From positions 3,348,001-3,412,000 of the forward strand of contig JAWNGF010000005.1 in the NCBI GenBank assembly GCA_037039685.1: a DNA stretch of 64,000 bases, written 5' to 3'. The position numbers were made by a program, and so were the translations under genes. The notes beneath the pieces are model-generated. The model was not told the DNA's origin. It did not search any database and saw only the letters and a program-made list of their open reading frames with translations. This DNA is from Ceratobasidium sp. AG-K (taxonomy: Eukaryota > Basidiomycota > Agaricomycetes > Cantharellales > Ceratobasidiaceae). Each line of letters starts with the position of its first letter. Position 1 is the stretch's first letter. Below, in pieces: positions 10,927 to 24,147 of this stretch.

Positions 10927-13172
10927 TTAGTTGTGCTGATGTCCGTGGAGCTTGCGCTTGGTCAAATTCCTCACACCATCCTACAACCCGTTGCATTAGC
11001 ACTGCGACGATTTAAGAATGCCGAACATACCTCAACCTTGTCCCTTCCCACCTTGTTGACCAGCCACTCCTCATTCTTCTTCGCGTTCAAAAGGGTGGTA
11101 GCTGCGGGGAGGTCCAATCCCAGCTGGTCGGTGATAAACTGACCGACCTCTGAGCGGAATAACCATAATCAGCTATTTGAAGAGCATAAAATTCAATCAA
11201 CTAACCCGTATTGTCGCGATTGCCCGCCATCCTCTCAATGTTCGGACCGTATCCAATCAAGTTGACATCGATCGCACTGTGCCCGCCCTACTCGCCTAAT
11301 TAGCAATTACGAGATGACTTGATTCGAGCGGGACGTACGGTTCCCCACTTGATCATCGCTCGCCGTCCCATCGCCTGTCCAATATGGGTGTCAATGAAAT
11401 TGGTATTCGCTTTCATGGCTTTCGCGACCGCAATCTCAGTCGAGCTTTCACCAAGGTTAGCTTATGTAAAGAGTCAACATCAGGGCACATACTTGGCGTC
11501 CTTGATTCCATACTGTGCGAATATGTCGGTCAAGAATCCATCTGGATCCGAGCCGTTGTATTTCGTCCACTGCGCTGCGAGGTAGCTTGAAGAATGCTTA
11601 GCAGCAGCCAAAGGCTCGGGATTGTACCTATAAATCTGGTTATATGCGCAATTTTCAACCTGAAAAGATATGGACATACTGGTATTCGCCGGTGGTGACG
11701 ATTCCGCCCAGCGTCAAGCCACCGCATTCGTGGTCGGCAGTGCCAATCATGACGGTATCCTGGTTCTTGTCAATCCATTCACGCAGGTAGTCGACGACTT
11801 CGTTGTACATGATAATTTCATGCAAATGTCCAACGGGGTCGTTCGCATGTGCCGCATGGTCGATGCGCTGTCGGTATCGTTTATCAAAGTCAATTCATAT
11901 ACCGCAAGATTATCACTCACCGACGCTTCGATCATCTAATTCAATTGTAAGCCGGGCAGATTGCCTGGGAGGGTGCACGATACTCACAATGAAGAATCCC
12001 TTTTTCGTGTCCTTCGTCGCCCGCTTCAACGTCTCCAACGCAGTCTTGGTCATCTCCAGCAGGCTCGGCTCGACCTTGGAATCCCTGTCCACTTCGTACG
12101 ACATGTGACTCGCCGTAAAGAGGCCCATGTACGGGAGCTTAGCCGTAGACGCCTTGCCACCGTTTAGCGCGTCAAAGGCTGTGCGAGTTGTGAATACGTT
12201 ATAGCCCGCTTTTTTGGCTTCGGCAAGTAGGTCGCGGCCGTCCTTGCGCGAAGAGCCAGTAGTGGTGTTGGGCCTATGTTCTCATTGAGCAACAAGCCGT
12301 ATGTTTCAACCGCACCACGCACCAAAACATCGATAGCCCTCCTCCCAAAATTAAATCAGTCACTCGCCCGAGCGGCTGATCGCCCACAATTTGCTCCGCA
12401 ATAGTCGGTTCGAGTTCACGATCGTATATATGCGATGCAAAACTCGCCGGAGTCGCATGCGTAATCCGGCTCGTGACTACCATACCGGTTGTGTAACCAG
12501 CCCGTTTGGCAGCTTCGAGCACAGTAGCACATGGGTTCCCGTCCTCATCGATTCCGACAGCGCCGTTGTAGGTTTTGATGGCACACGAGTAGGCGGTAGC
12601 ACTTGCAGATGAGTCGGTGACATACGAGTCGGTAGAGCGGGTGCGAATGGATCCTATTTGCACTTTGTCGGATCCGAGCTGACGTCTGACGTTAAAACGA
12701 GATTCAAGGAAAACAAATGTCTGTCACCTGTCGATTCCATCCTGTGGCACTGTTATTCCATTGGACAAAATCGCGAGCGAAGACCTCGGATGCTGGCCTA
12801 GACTAAATGTGAAAATAGACCATGTTTCGAACACTTCCGCTTACCCGAAACCATCAGGAATAGTAAGGATGAGGTTGCGAACCTTTTTCGAGCCCTTGGG
12901 CCCTCCAGGCTTGGGTTGGCCGTTCCAAGCTTTGCCTTGAGGAACCTGTAACTAAAGGTTAGAGGCTAAAAAAGACTCAACGACGGAACACATACATTCG
13001 GTGGGCCAAAATCAAGTTTGGCATTCCGCGGAGGGGCGACGTACTGCCACGATGTCTGCAACGGCACATTCGGGCAAGTACTAGTCGCCTGACGTCCTAC
13101 GACGACACGCTCAGCACAGGTGCAAGACACGAGCGCTGAAGCGACCAATGCGAGTGAGAGCTTTTGGGACAT
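10927..13172 (-). CDS. Alkaline phosphatase, secreted or vacuolar (copy 1)
   Basis: Metal-dependent phosphomonoesterase of the alkaline phosphatase superfamily. The start ATG 13172-13170 gives a clear signal peptide (MSQKLSLALVASALVSCTCA). Motifs in order: LTIPDGFG (first metal-binding Asp), DSYVTDSSASATAYSCAI with the nucleophilic Ser in DSSAS, VVTSRITHATPASFASH (metal-binding Asp/Thr-type segment), GFFIV...MIEAS before the metal-binding region, and GTADHECGGLTLGG with the second Asp-His pair. It is split by many short introns and ends at TAA 10929-10927 after KRKLHGHQHN. The length and motif order match fungal enzymes. The same motifs, intron pattern and C-terminus (HQHN) recur in the paralogue at 16932-19235. 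Confidence 0.92.
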
Positions 13173-16100
13173 GGCAATTTTCCCAGGTGGCAGTCAGCGA
13201 GAGCGGCTATTTATTCTGGTCGTGTGAGCAGATAAACCGATAAGTTGAAAATCGTGCAGCGTGAATATCCCGCCCAGCCTTCTCAGAACCGCGTGGCGGC
13301 TGTTCGGAAGCACATTTAGATGCTCCGCCAAGCACAAGTTTGGGACACGTGACCACCGATCTCACACGGAGAGCCAAGGGGTGGCAGCTACTACTCATTT
13401 ATATCAGGGACGGTCGCTGATACGAGTATAGGGTGCCATAATATCGTAGCTTAAGTGGCTGTCTAGCGATAGCAGGATGTTGGCTAATTTGCATAAACTT
13501 GACTAGCGCTAATCTTCGGGAAGCACGACAGGCTTCGGTTAGAAAGATAGGGCCGGAAGACGGCGCGGTTTACTCAAATCGAAAGCTTCCAACTCATTCC
13601 CAGGCCACCATCTCGTGCATATCACAGCTGGAAATGATGGCACATGATTGATGCCAACCTTCCATGAGCAGGAAGTGTGAGACGGCCCAAGACCGTCGCC
13701 GTCACATTCTAAGAGCTTGGGAGGGAGCTGAGCCCAGATATTATATTATCAATCGGAAGCTGGATACGAAATACTTTGAGATAAATAAGATAAATTCACA
13801 GGACGTGGTGGACTCTGAAGAACAACGACCGAAGAGCACGTGATCCTGCAACACCACTTCGTAATCAATTAACCAACTTTGGCTTAGTCATATCTTCGGT
13901 GGGTTCCGAACAGGAATACCCCCGAACCTAAACTCATTAATGCGGTGTTTACGAAGAAGAGATGCTATTTCAGAGGAGCTGTTTGATTAATCTGCCTCCG
14001 TAGAATCAATGTTTGCGCACTCATCCCCCAAATGTTTAGGTTGGACGCAAAGCATAGAGCCGAAACTTCAGCATCGGAATAGGACAGGATTGAATTTTAC
14101 CTAGGTTTTGTTCAATGATCACTTTAGAAACCCTGTTGAGTCACTTTCCAGCTGAAATTGAGTTGAGTGGAAAGCACGTTATCCGGTGGTGATTACAAGT
14201 CCCATTCAATAATCGGCGAGATCATTCGCAGCTCGAGAGCTGGGTTTCGAGAACTTTCGGATTACAATAGAGATAAGCATAGATACTTGCTTCTTACTAT
14301 AATATTACATTCTAATTGCATGCCGAACGTATGCGAAACCGCAGATTTTGGAGGGTGTGTGCATACAAGCTGCTATCCACCCGATGTAGCACGTGTTTCA
14401 CGTGGGGCACTTGGCAAGTGGCAGCGTCGATTGCGAGCTCACCGGCTGTATTAAAATTGAATTAATTATTACCATTCAAAGCTAGCACTTACTCATGCCT
14501 GAGTCCCCAGGCATCTTGTGGATTTGCATACATTAACGTTAAGCGCGACAAGGGGACTCGATTTTTGCTGTTTAAGCGTCTTCAACTTCTCTGTTTCTTT
14601 TCGCACGTGCATGTGGCTGGCTCCTTGTGGACTCGTCGCAATATACGGGACATCACTTCGAGATAAGGTCATTGCAATCACATTTTAATTGTGAGAGCAT
14701 ATTCCTAGCTTCCGACTCTACCCCTGCCTCACGCTGGATCAGGGACTTTGTCAATCCAACCTCTTGTGGAGAGGAGCTGTTTGTATCCCTCCTTTCACTA
14801 ACGGTGCCAACGTCGGCATTACGTGCGTTTACTCAAAATTCTGGACGGAAGATTTGTTTTCTCTAACAGAATGCACTAATAAGAAATAAGCATACACCTT
14901 GGTTTCATTTTGCCGCTAGAATACCCCAAACCTCCTCCGGACATGGACTGAGCTTCTGGGTTTCAGGGTCAAGTGCACTCCAAAACCCAAATCGTATCCC
15001 CAAGTTGACTGCGTCCATTTAGCGAGGGGCACCAACTTGAATGTGCGTACAAATGCCTCCGGCTGAACCGGCATGATGAACCCAAGAACAATTCTAGTGG
15101 GTTGTAATCCCGTTTCTTCGCAACAAGCTTGAACGACTTATCGGCCAAATTCGCAGCATATACCAGGTACCTAGGTGTGGACGCTTCTTAAGGTCATCCC
15201 TAGTGAGTGGTTATGGAAGAACGAGCATCAGGGTTTGGGTATGTCCACCCCATTCAGCAACTCGGAGGCCGTAGCTTATCATATATGATATATCGTGTTC
15301 ATGGCTTGAAATCCCCTCATTCACACGCTGGGCACGAAGAATCTATAATTGACGAAACCATGGAAGTAGATGGCCAACGGTAGTGCTCGAATCGCAGTAA
15401 ATCTTCGAGGAGAGTTGGGGACAAGCGCAGAGCGTAGCCAGTTGTATCGTATTGGTTGAACAATAAAACCCAGATACGTCGAGGCGGGCACTGATTGGCT
15501 GGCGAGGTCACTCTGCGGCTTCGTTATTCGGTCCATCACTGATCGGAATTAGATGACACGGGGTCGTCAACCCAGGTCCATCTTTCAGAAACGACGAGAC
15601 TACTAAGGGATATTAAGTACCCACACGGGTTCGCCTTTCCAGCAAGAACGTGCCATTCAGATGCACATGTGTGATGTCGCTCCTGGGGCAACCGTGTCAA
15701 TGACGCACTGGCGGGTCAATTTGATGCATAATCAATGTCTGTCACAGGTGTGGGGTGTTCATCCTACGCATAGCCCACATGATTGAATCGTCGACATGGC
15801 CTAGAGTTGTTATGTATGCTTAGCATTCAGCCACACGCCTCGAGACAAACAGCTACATATCACCGTTGAACCGAGTGATTGGGCTAACACGATAAGGAGG
15901 ACGAGGTTTGTCGCCCTTCTATCGATCGACGCCACATGATCCAAACGAAATACAAAAGTAGAGCGGTAAGAAAGGCGTTTACCCAGGGATAAAGTTCAGC
16001 CCTCCACCGCGGAAAATCAATTGGAACAGGAGTGGTGTCTCTATGATTATATTGGTAGGTTTGACATCTGATCGTTACCTAGGTTTGGCATGAACAGATC

Positions 16101-16931
16101 GGAACGTTGACTGTAACGATGCAACGCAAACCAAAATACTATAAATGTGCTACTTATGCCTCGATGTCTGTGTCTATCATCTTAGGGAGTAACAAGCCCA
16201 GCACCGGTTACGTTCCACGAGAACGAATTCCATGATAAACTTTCTTTGAATCGACGGGGTAGGTCCAAGCGTTGCAAGAAATCAGTACGGTGCGTTCACC
16301 CGTTTCGTTGGTTAATCTTGATTCGGATGGTGAGATCTTCTGACTGGAGATAACCGAGTATTGGTATCCACATTCTCGCCCGTTGAGGGGCAAATGTGAA
16401 ATCACGCAGAAAACGGGCGCATGCGTGATGTTTGGGCAACGCCTCAGGATGGAACTCGCCGTAGCCAAAAAGTGGGAGAGGCCCACTCGTTCTAAATACG
16501 ACTCTACGAATTTGAATGGCATTGGCCTCGATCTTTATATGGAAAATACTATCAAAGCAAAGTCCATGCCTATTACAATCAAATAACTGGGGCACGCGTC
16601 AGCCGAGGAGATGAGCTCTTAGTAAATAGGTTAGCTGGGCTTATACTTGATAAGACTCTGATTACTGAGCCGACGAATCGTTGAAACTCAAGGAAATAAC
16701 TGTAGGTTCTAATCGAAGGCATGGCTGTATGCGCTTGTCCACTATAATAAGTATATTTGTGTTGAGCTTAGAGCATTCATGGGTGGTTGTAAAGCAGTAG
16801 AGTCGTGCATTTTTCGTGCAATTTATTGACGATTAGAATTTGTTCATACAACAGCAAACGAAAGGTAATTTTATTGGCGGAAACGATAGATAACCGCAAA
16901 AGTGTCTGGCTTTGAAAATCAATGTTTTCGT
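13173..16931. other. Gene-poor gap between the two phosphatase copies
   Basis: About 3.8 kb with no supported intact gene, tRNA or obvious repeat. On the minus strand around 14950-15200 there are short protein-like stretches in more than one frame (for example YAANLADKSFKLVAKKRDYN and LGFIMPVQPEAFVRTFKLVP), broken by stops and frame changes. They may be the relic of a decayed gene of unknown type. The rest shows nothing I can support. Confidence 0.4.
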
Positions 16932-19235
16932 CTAGTTGTGCTGGTGGGCCAGAGCCCTGCGCTTCACCCCAGACTTGACGCCGTTCTAGATTAGACATGA
17001 GTATGCTTGGAATGCGCATCGACAATCGCTGAGACTTACCTCTACCTTATCCCTTCCAACCTTGTTAACGAGCCAGTTCTCATTCTTCTTATCATTGAGA
17101 AGTTTGGTGACAGCGGGCAAGTCGAGCCCAAGCTGGTCCGTAATAAATTGGCCAACCTCTGCACAAGTCGTTAGACAGGAGCGCTGGATTAGACAAGCAC
17201 TCACCAGTGTTGTCACGATTACCGGCCATCAGTTGCGAGTTGGGTCCATAACCAATAAGATTAACGTCTATGAGGTTATCGATCAGCGTCAGATATAATG
17301 CGCGAACCAATTTTAATACGTACCGACTGCAGTGTGTCCAAGCTAAAATACCAAAATCAGCATATACACAAATCGGACAACATTTTGTGCAACGTACCGT
17401 GGCCCATTTGACGAGAGCGCGGCGCGTCAAGGATTGGCCGAAATGGACATCAATAAAAGACGAGCTAGATTTTCGCTCCTTTGCGACCGCAATTTCAGTC
17501 GAGCTACGCAGATGTTAGTATTTGGGCTACAAGACCGTCACTCGACTCACTTGGCATCGTTGATACCGTATTGTTGGAACAAGCTCGTCAAGTAGCCGTC
17601 AGGATCGGTACCATTGTACTTGGCCCATAGTGAGGCCAAGTAGCTCGAGGAATGGGTTGCGCTGGCCAACGGAGCCGGATTGTACTGGTATTCTCCGGTT
17701 GTCACGATTCCACCTAGGGTCAAGCCCGCGCATTCGTGGTCGGCAGTACCGATTAGGACGGTATCGTCGTTGTCGTCAACCCATTTCTTGAGATAATCGA
17801 CGACCTCATTGTACATTATGATCTCATGTAGGTGGCCAATGAGATCGTTGGAGTGACCAGCGTGGTCTATGCGCTATGGGGGTGTGAGTTAACGACGAGG
17901 CCTGAAAGCAATGGTGGGTGTAATACTCACCGAAGCCTCGACCATCTGTCGTCAAATAACTCAGACGTTAGCAATTGCGACCAGTCCACCGCTTAGACTA
18001 CGCACGATAAAGAATCCCTTTTTGCTATCCTTAGTCGCGCGCTTCAAGCTCTCCAAGGCAGTTTTCGTCATCTCGAGCAAGCTGGGTTCCAACTTTGGGT
18101 CGCGGTCAATCTCATACGACATATGTCCAGGCGTAAATACCCCCAAATACGGCAGCTTGGCGGATTTACCAGCACCCAACGCGTCAAAACCTGCGCGATT
18201 GGTGAAGGCGTTGTATCCCGCCTTTTTGGCCTCGGCAATGAGGTCGCGAGTGTCTTTGCGAGACGAACCAGTCGTGGTGTTTGGCCTAGACATACCGATA
18301 AGTAGACCGTCCACAAGCACATAGAGGGCACACACCAAAAGAAGGCTAGACCACCACCCAACATCAAGTCAACAACAGGCCCCAACGGTTGGTCGCCAAT
18401 GAGCTGTTCCGCAATTTTGTCCTCTTGGTCACGGTCATAAATGTGAGACGCAAAGCTGGCCGGGGTTGCGTGTGTGATTCGGCTCGTCACAACGAGGCCA
18501 GTCTTGAAGCCAGCGCGCTTGGCCGCCTCAAGGACAGTTCCGCAAGGATTTCCATCCTCGTCGATTCCAATTGCCCCGTTGTAGGTCTTGATGGCGCAAG
18601 AGTAGGCGGTCGCTGATGCGGCCGAGTCGGTGACGTACGAGTCCGAAGACCGGGTGCGGATGGAGCCAATTTGGATGGTGTCGGAGCCAAGCTGTTGACC
18701 GAACCATTGTTATGACCATATCGAGACTAATTAATACGGAAGTAGTTCACCTGGCGGTTCCATCCAGTAGCAGTGTTGTTCCACTGCACAAAGTCACGAG
18801 CAAAGACTTCAGAAGCGGGGCTGCGCGTCCGAACGGTCAGAGAATGATCACGGGAAAGAGTCGGAATACTCACCCAAAGCCATCAGGGATCGTGAGAATA
18901 AAATTCTTAATCTTTTTTGGTCCCTTGGGTCCGCCGGGCTTCGGTTGGCCGTTGGACGCCTTGCCTTGCGGAACCTAAATATTCCGACATTAGTGTCAGG
19001 GAGTTATTGAACTACGCGCCGAGAGTACATTTGGCGGACCAAAGTCCAATTTGGCATTGCGGGGAGGCGCAACATATGTCCAGGAGGTCTGCAAAGCAGG
19101 GATGTTCGGGCAGGTCGAGGTTGGAGCGGCCGCTGACGTAGTCGAGGCTTGTCGTGCCACCGGATAATGTTGCGCGCACGCAACAGACGCAGACCCAACG
19201 ACCAAAGTCGAACTGAGCAGATAAGAGGACCACAT
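16932..19235 (-). CDS. Alkaline phosphatase, secreted or vacuolar (copy 2)
   Basis: Tandem paralogue of the gene at 10927-13172, same strand. The start ATG 19235-19233 gives a signal peptide (MWSSYLLSSTLVVGSASVACA) followed by a short Ser/Thr/Ala spacer absent from copy 1. It has the same signatures: APPRNAKLDFGPPNV, LTIPDGFG (coded near 18880), DSYVTDSAASATAYSCAI with the nucleophilic Ser, VVTSRITHATPASFASH, EASxxDHAGHSND, and GTADHECAGLTLGG (an Ala where copy 1 has Gly). It ends at TAG 16934-16932 after ALAHQHN. Introns fall at corresponding places. Both copies look intact, so they may be sub-functionalised, for instance in regulation or localisation. Confidence 0.92.
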
Positions 19236-20215
19236 TCTCGACGAGAGTTGGGGTTGTCGAATGTATCTTTTCGCGAGTTGGAGGCAATTTTATACTAGCC
19301 GATCGAACCATAACAAAAGTTGATGCCGAACGCATTGACGAAATTGCCAAGAGAATATGTGAGCCGGTGCCTTGTAGAACGCATGGTCGTTGGCGTCGTA
19401 GCCTGCCACGGCCAATGGTGAGTGTGGGTGCTAGAAACGTGCGTCTAAGAATGGATGCGAACCTGATTAGAAGTCACGTGCGTTGCTTCGATGGAATGAC
19501 CCACCGGGGCTTTAATATAACCTTGCTCGATAATCCAGCTCCCATCCGTTGTGGCCAGCCTGGCCGCACGAGCCTGTCCGGGTATTGCAAAGTCTTTGGC
19601 GCCGCACTGCACATGAGTGGAGACAGGGTCGTAATTAAAGATAATGTAACGGTAACAGTGACGCATAACGTTCCTCTGAGGAGCTCCCGTTTGAGCGTTC
19701 TCATATAGTTAGCCACATGGAAGGGGGGTACGGGTTCGTCTAATCCGCGATAAAAATAATTGGTATTAGTTGAGTGTTCGGTAGATTGGCTGAATACCCG
19801 ACCCATCTGATTCCTAGCGTTCCTCGACTTTGGAATCCGGTGCATCATAGAAGCATTCGCGTGAAGGTTTGCGACTTGAGGTTTTTAGTCATAAAGCAGG
19901 TCGATCGGGTTTTGAATGTGCAAAATTCCAAATTGAAAGCCAAACGCGTTTCTCTACACGCTGTGCAAAATCCTCAAAACCGAGATACGGTCGGCGAATC
20001 TCACTAAAGAAGAGGCTGGTTTAGTTGCGCGGGCGGAGACAAAACGTACCAGGTAATAGAGTTCCGACTAAAGCATGCCCAAAACATGTGCAGTCAAAAG
20101 GTGAAAAACAAGTTCCACGATGTCAGAATAGCGGACGAGGCCGGAGAACGAATCCGGCCGAATTCTCGCACACGTATTGGGGGATACCATAGTTTGCAAA
20201 AGTAGTATGACACAA
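19236..20215. other. Intergenic, no gene seen
   Basis: This interval is the probable promoter of the second phosphatase on its left and the 3' flank of the next gene on its right. No coding region or repeat is supported. Confidence 0.4.
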
Positions 20216-21307
20216 TCAAACAGGAAATCCAGGTGTTACAGACATAGAATTGACGTGAGAGCAGCTAGACTTTTGTCGCTTAGCGGACTGAGCGTCTTCA
20301 GACAGTTCGCCTGTAGCCTCAGACGTGGACGACTCGGAGCGCTTTTGTCCAACAGTACTCGCATTCTTTGCCAGAGGTGAAGAAGGTTGGGTAGCAAGAT
20401 CGCCGGATTTTGAAGCGGGTGTCGTAGTTATTGTGGAACCCTTGACAGTATCAGCCGTCTTCGTCGCAGCAGCAGCAGAACTTGAGGGAGAGGCAGCAGA
20501 GGACGCGGGAGCATTGGATTTCCGGACGATCGCGCCTTTAAGCAGGGTTTTTTGGTTTTTCTTCGGTTGTGATTTTGCAGAAGCTGTTGCTTTCGCCGGT
20601 GGAGGCTTGGCTGCAGGGGTTGGAGGAACAGGTGCAGCGGACTGTTGAGATGCTCGTTGGTTCACGGCACTGTGGTTTCCTATCAGCGCAGTAAACACCC
20701 TGGGCTATGTTACTGACTCTCGGTAGTGTTTGAGCTCTTCATTCTCCTCATCCTTTCTTTTTTGTTCCTTGACGATTTTTTCGTCCACTAAACTGTCGAG
20801 GAAATGGATTTCGTCCTCTTCCAGGGCCCGAAACTGATTGCCTGGTGGAAAACGTTGGCAGGATTATAGAAGGAAGACCGCATCAACTTACTTAGCTTGC
20901 TCTGTTCCTCCCATTGTTCTTGTTTTGCTATCTGGCAATGCATCACGATCGTATCTAGTTTTCATTACTTCAATACGATACCTTGTTGGCTTGTAAACGC
21001 TTTAGGTAACGTTTTGTTGATAAGTGCACCACGTAAGCACGAAACTGCATCACCCACCTCGTACAACGACCGACCATCATATTCCGGATCTTCAGTAGGT
21101 TTCGGAGGTGGCTCCTGCCCGAGCCTTGAACACAGCAAATATAGGCTATGTTTTCGGGTAAATGTTCACAACTTCTTACCGTGCATACGCTGCTTTCCAA
21201 TCAGCCTCTCGGCGTTCTTTGGCGCTGTCTATTTCGGTCTGGGTAACAAAACGCGAGGCAACACTTCCAGTCGCGGCGAGAGCTGTGAGAGGGTTGCCTT
21301 CTTCCAT
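20216..21307 (-). CDS. NIP30/FAM192A-domain protein (Fyv6-like)
   Basis: The start ATG 21307-21305 (MEEGNPLTALAATGSVASRF) leads into the NIP30 domain: SRFVTQTEIDSAKERREADW, EYDGRSLYEVLQ-type segment, EQWEEQSKLSNQFRALEEDE, IHFLDSLVDEK, and the Lys/Glu-rich helix KEQKRKDEENEELKHYRE. Family members are small nuclear proteins: human FAM192A/PSME3IP1 binds the PA28-gamma proteasome activator, and yeast Fyv6 acts at the second splicing step. The C-terminal half is disordered (Ala/Pro/Ser/Lys) and includes the conserved-looking KTLLKGAIVRK. It ends at TGA 20218-20216. Five or more exons are traced, including an 18-nt micro-exon at 20982-20999. I assign the family with good confidence but not the specific function. 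Confidence 0.82.
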
Positions 21308-21515
21308 GTCTAGATGGTCGTTTGCGTCAAGTTTGAAATGGCCGATGACCAACGAGGTCGCGCTTAGCTAAGCCGACTTTGGGAAGCTTACCCCTGCCCA
21401 ATGATTCGGATATCTAATACCACTCCCAGGGGGTCCCCGTTCGAGCAGGTAGTCCAGCAGAAATTCATCCACGATTTATTGTTTCATGATAAGCTACATG
21501 CATGTTTACAAGCAT

Positions 21516-23487
21516 TTACGAGGCAGCAACGCATTTGTCCAAGTCCTTCAACGTAGATATGGGAAGTGAAACAAAGTATTCTCCTCCACGAGATTTCACG
21601 AATTCCGGCATTCCACGGACTTTCGGCCCACTTTCTGCCCCCCAAGTCTCTCGTTTGCGCTCAGGATCGGCACTGTTCTGCCCAATGAGCGGGTCAAGTC
21701 CAACATCGAACCCCTTGCCAAAAATAAAGTCTGGAGCGTTAGCCCAGGCTGTAACACCCAGAAGTAAGTGAATGTATCGGACCAAATGGGACAGAGAAAC
21801 TTACTTAGCTGCATGAATTCAAATCCGTGCGCTATGTCGCTTTGGTAGCATACAAACGCCAGCCCACGCTCATGCTCAGTCACTTTCTCCTGAATCTCAC
21901 TAGGCGTGAGTTCTGCGAAGCGAATGCCCCATTTTGGATTTAGGACATTTCTAAGCCGGAATATGATTAAAGACTCATACCGGGACCATAAGTGATACCA
22001 GCACGCCTGATAGCATGTCGTTCGACAGTCCCGGGGCCAAACTGACGGTTGAGGTCGGCGCGTGGATTTGTCTTCCGGATATGCGAGGAGTAAGGACAAA
22101 GCGCCTGTCCCTCGTCGCCGCGTTCCTGCGGAAAATCGAACTTGTTGTTGCGGTACTTGTCTTTGCCGAGTTTTTGGTCGTCCTTTTCGGGACTGAGCTG
22201 TAACGGAGCCCCTAAGTGTGGTCCAAAACATGAGCCAGGTGCAAAATTTGGAAGCATCACGTCGTACCGCTCTTCCAGCGCCCAACCAGGTGCGCTCCAA
22301 GTCTATGGGCCCCTTCAGGGGAAGGGTCATTGAGTGCCGTGGCAGAGGTTACAGCCAAGAACTCGTGAAACTCGGGCACATGTTGCGCAAGCTGGCGGAA
22401 AACAAGGAAACTGCTGCCTATTGCCCACTTCGGACGCTTTTCCTTCATGGGGTCTCCTTCCATTCCGCACAATAATACACCTTGTGACTTGATTCAGCCT
22501 CGGAAACTCTAAAATGTGATGTTTCGAGCATACCTGGGTCCAGCTGCATCTGGCCTGGAAGAAAGTCACCGTTGCCGCTGTTACCCAAGCCCTTGATACC
22601 AGGGTTAGAGACATCGTCAAGCCTATTCGTCAGGTTAAATCTGATCTGGTAATATCACACTATCTATGCGTACCACCCAAAATGCTCGTGGCCCTTTCAA
22701 ATAACCTCAGTCAATTACAACACATATGCGGAGAACGGTAAACTTACCCTGTGCGGCTTTGGACGTACGGATCCCTTGAGGGAATATACCACTCGAATTG
22801 AAGTACCCAGGCAATCTTGAACTTCTTTGAGCTTCTCATTAGCCGTCAGCCACGACTCTGCTGCAACCAGTAAGAGGCCGTGGATATCGCGATCACACCT
22901 GAACGCGGATTCCCAGTCGGGGTCAAAGGGCGCCCCGGGCTTATCTACCCCGCTGTCGCCGAGCGATTTCGCACTTGCCAATTGACCAGCCTTAAACCTA
23001 AACTCATCAGAACCCCCATGTGACTGGAGCCGTTGTAGGCCCGAGGGGTCTTCTCCAATATCGCTTGATAAACCCAACGCTTTAAGCCCCTTACTCGAAA
23101 ACGCTATGTTCACGAATGGCGCTTTAATGCGTGTTCCTTTAGGGCAACTCGCAATCTCCGACTTTTTCTCCAGAACCGCCCGGCCGTTCGTAATATCAAG
23201 CTGAGCCACGCGTAACTTGAATTCCGCTAGACGATGAACACATTAATTTCGCGCCAGTGCGACGCCACTGAAACCATACGCACCTGGTTCATTGATTTGG
23301 AAGAAACAAAACTCCTCCTTATCTTTACTGAATCCGAAACTAGGGCAATTTGTCAGAATAAAGTATCGGAGGAGCGGCGACATACTCACACAACGTCGCC
23401 TTGCACTTCGTCCAGGACAAATGACTTGAGGTTATTGTCTATACCCATAGTATCCGTTGAGCCGACGTGGGCATCATCGTAAGACAT
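21516..23487 (-). CDS. DyP-type heme peroxidase
   Basis: Dye-decolorizing peroxidase, a heme enzyme of fungi that oxidises phenols, dyes and lignin model compounds with H2O2. The start ATG 23487-23485 (MSYDDAHVGSTDTMG) leads to the DEVQGDVV segment typical of the DyP N-terminus. The exon coded near 22590-22700 holds the distal motif; it reads G-W-L-D-D-V-S-N-P across an intron, so the usual GxxDG appears as GxxDD, with the catalytic Asp kept. Later come CPYSSHIRKTNPRAD, with the proximal heme His, and RRAGITYGPG, with the conserved Arg. AFVCYQSDIAHGFEFMQ and PEFVKSRGGEYFV complete the C-terminus, which ends at TAA 21518-21516. No signal peptide is evident. About nine exons; all junctions stay in frame. 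Confidence 0.88.
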
Positions 23488-24147
23488 GTTTGCTGCACTT
23501 CAAAGAATACGTTGGAGCGGGGAACGAGTTGCCAGTCCTTGAACGCCCACCTCCGGGCTTTATGCTCCCCACAGCACCGCGTCAGCCTATAGGATTGTTG
23601 CAGACTTTGTCACACAGATTTTTTGATGGCGCGGATGGTTCTCGTCACGGCGGACCAAGCCACATCGGCGAATCAAGGGTCAAACATTGGAGCGCCAGAA
23701 AGCGCATTCATCACCACCCCCATTTCTTGTAATGACAGGCCTCGTGCTTTGGCATGATGATCGAGCAGTACTTTGGAAAGCGAACAACATACTGTTTCTT
23801 ATCGAAGCAATGAATCAGAACCATCTCAATGTCAGTAGGGGGAGTAGTGGGACATACCTGTTGCTATCAGTATTCAATCTGATGGCGTTCCAACCGGTAA
23901 TTGGTGAACGGCAACCACCGTACGACAAACCTTCCCTTGAGTATTGGCATTGTCCTACTCGAGCTTAACTGATATGCATCGCTCAGCGAAAACCGCATGT
24001 GCTAACAAGGGCTCATTTACGCAAACGAGCCCTTACGAGCCTCAATTAGCACTGCGGTTTGCGCTGAGCGGAAGGAGGCATGGTCGTTCACTCAGGTTGT
24101 GCAGCACGATTTGTGCGTGCGTTGTAATGTCGCGGAACGGCAGTCAG

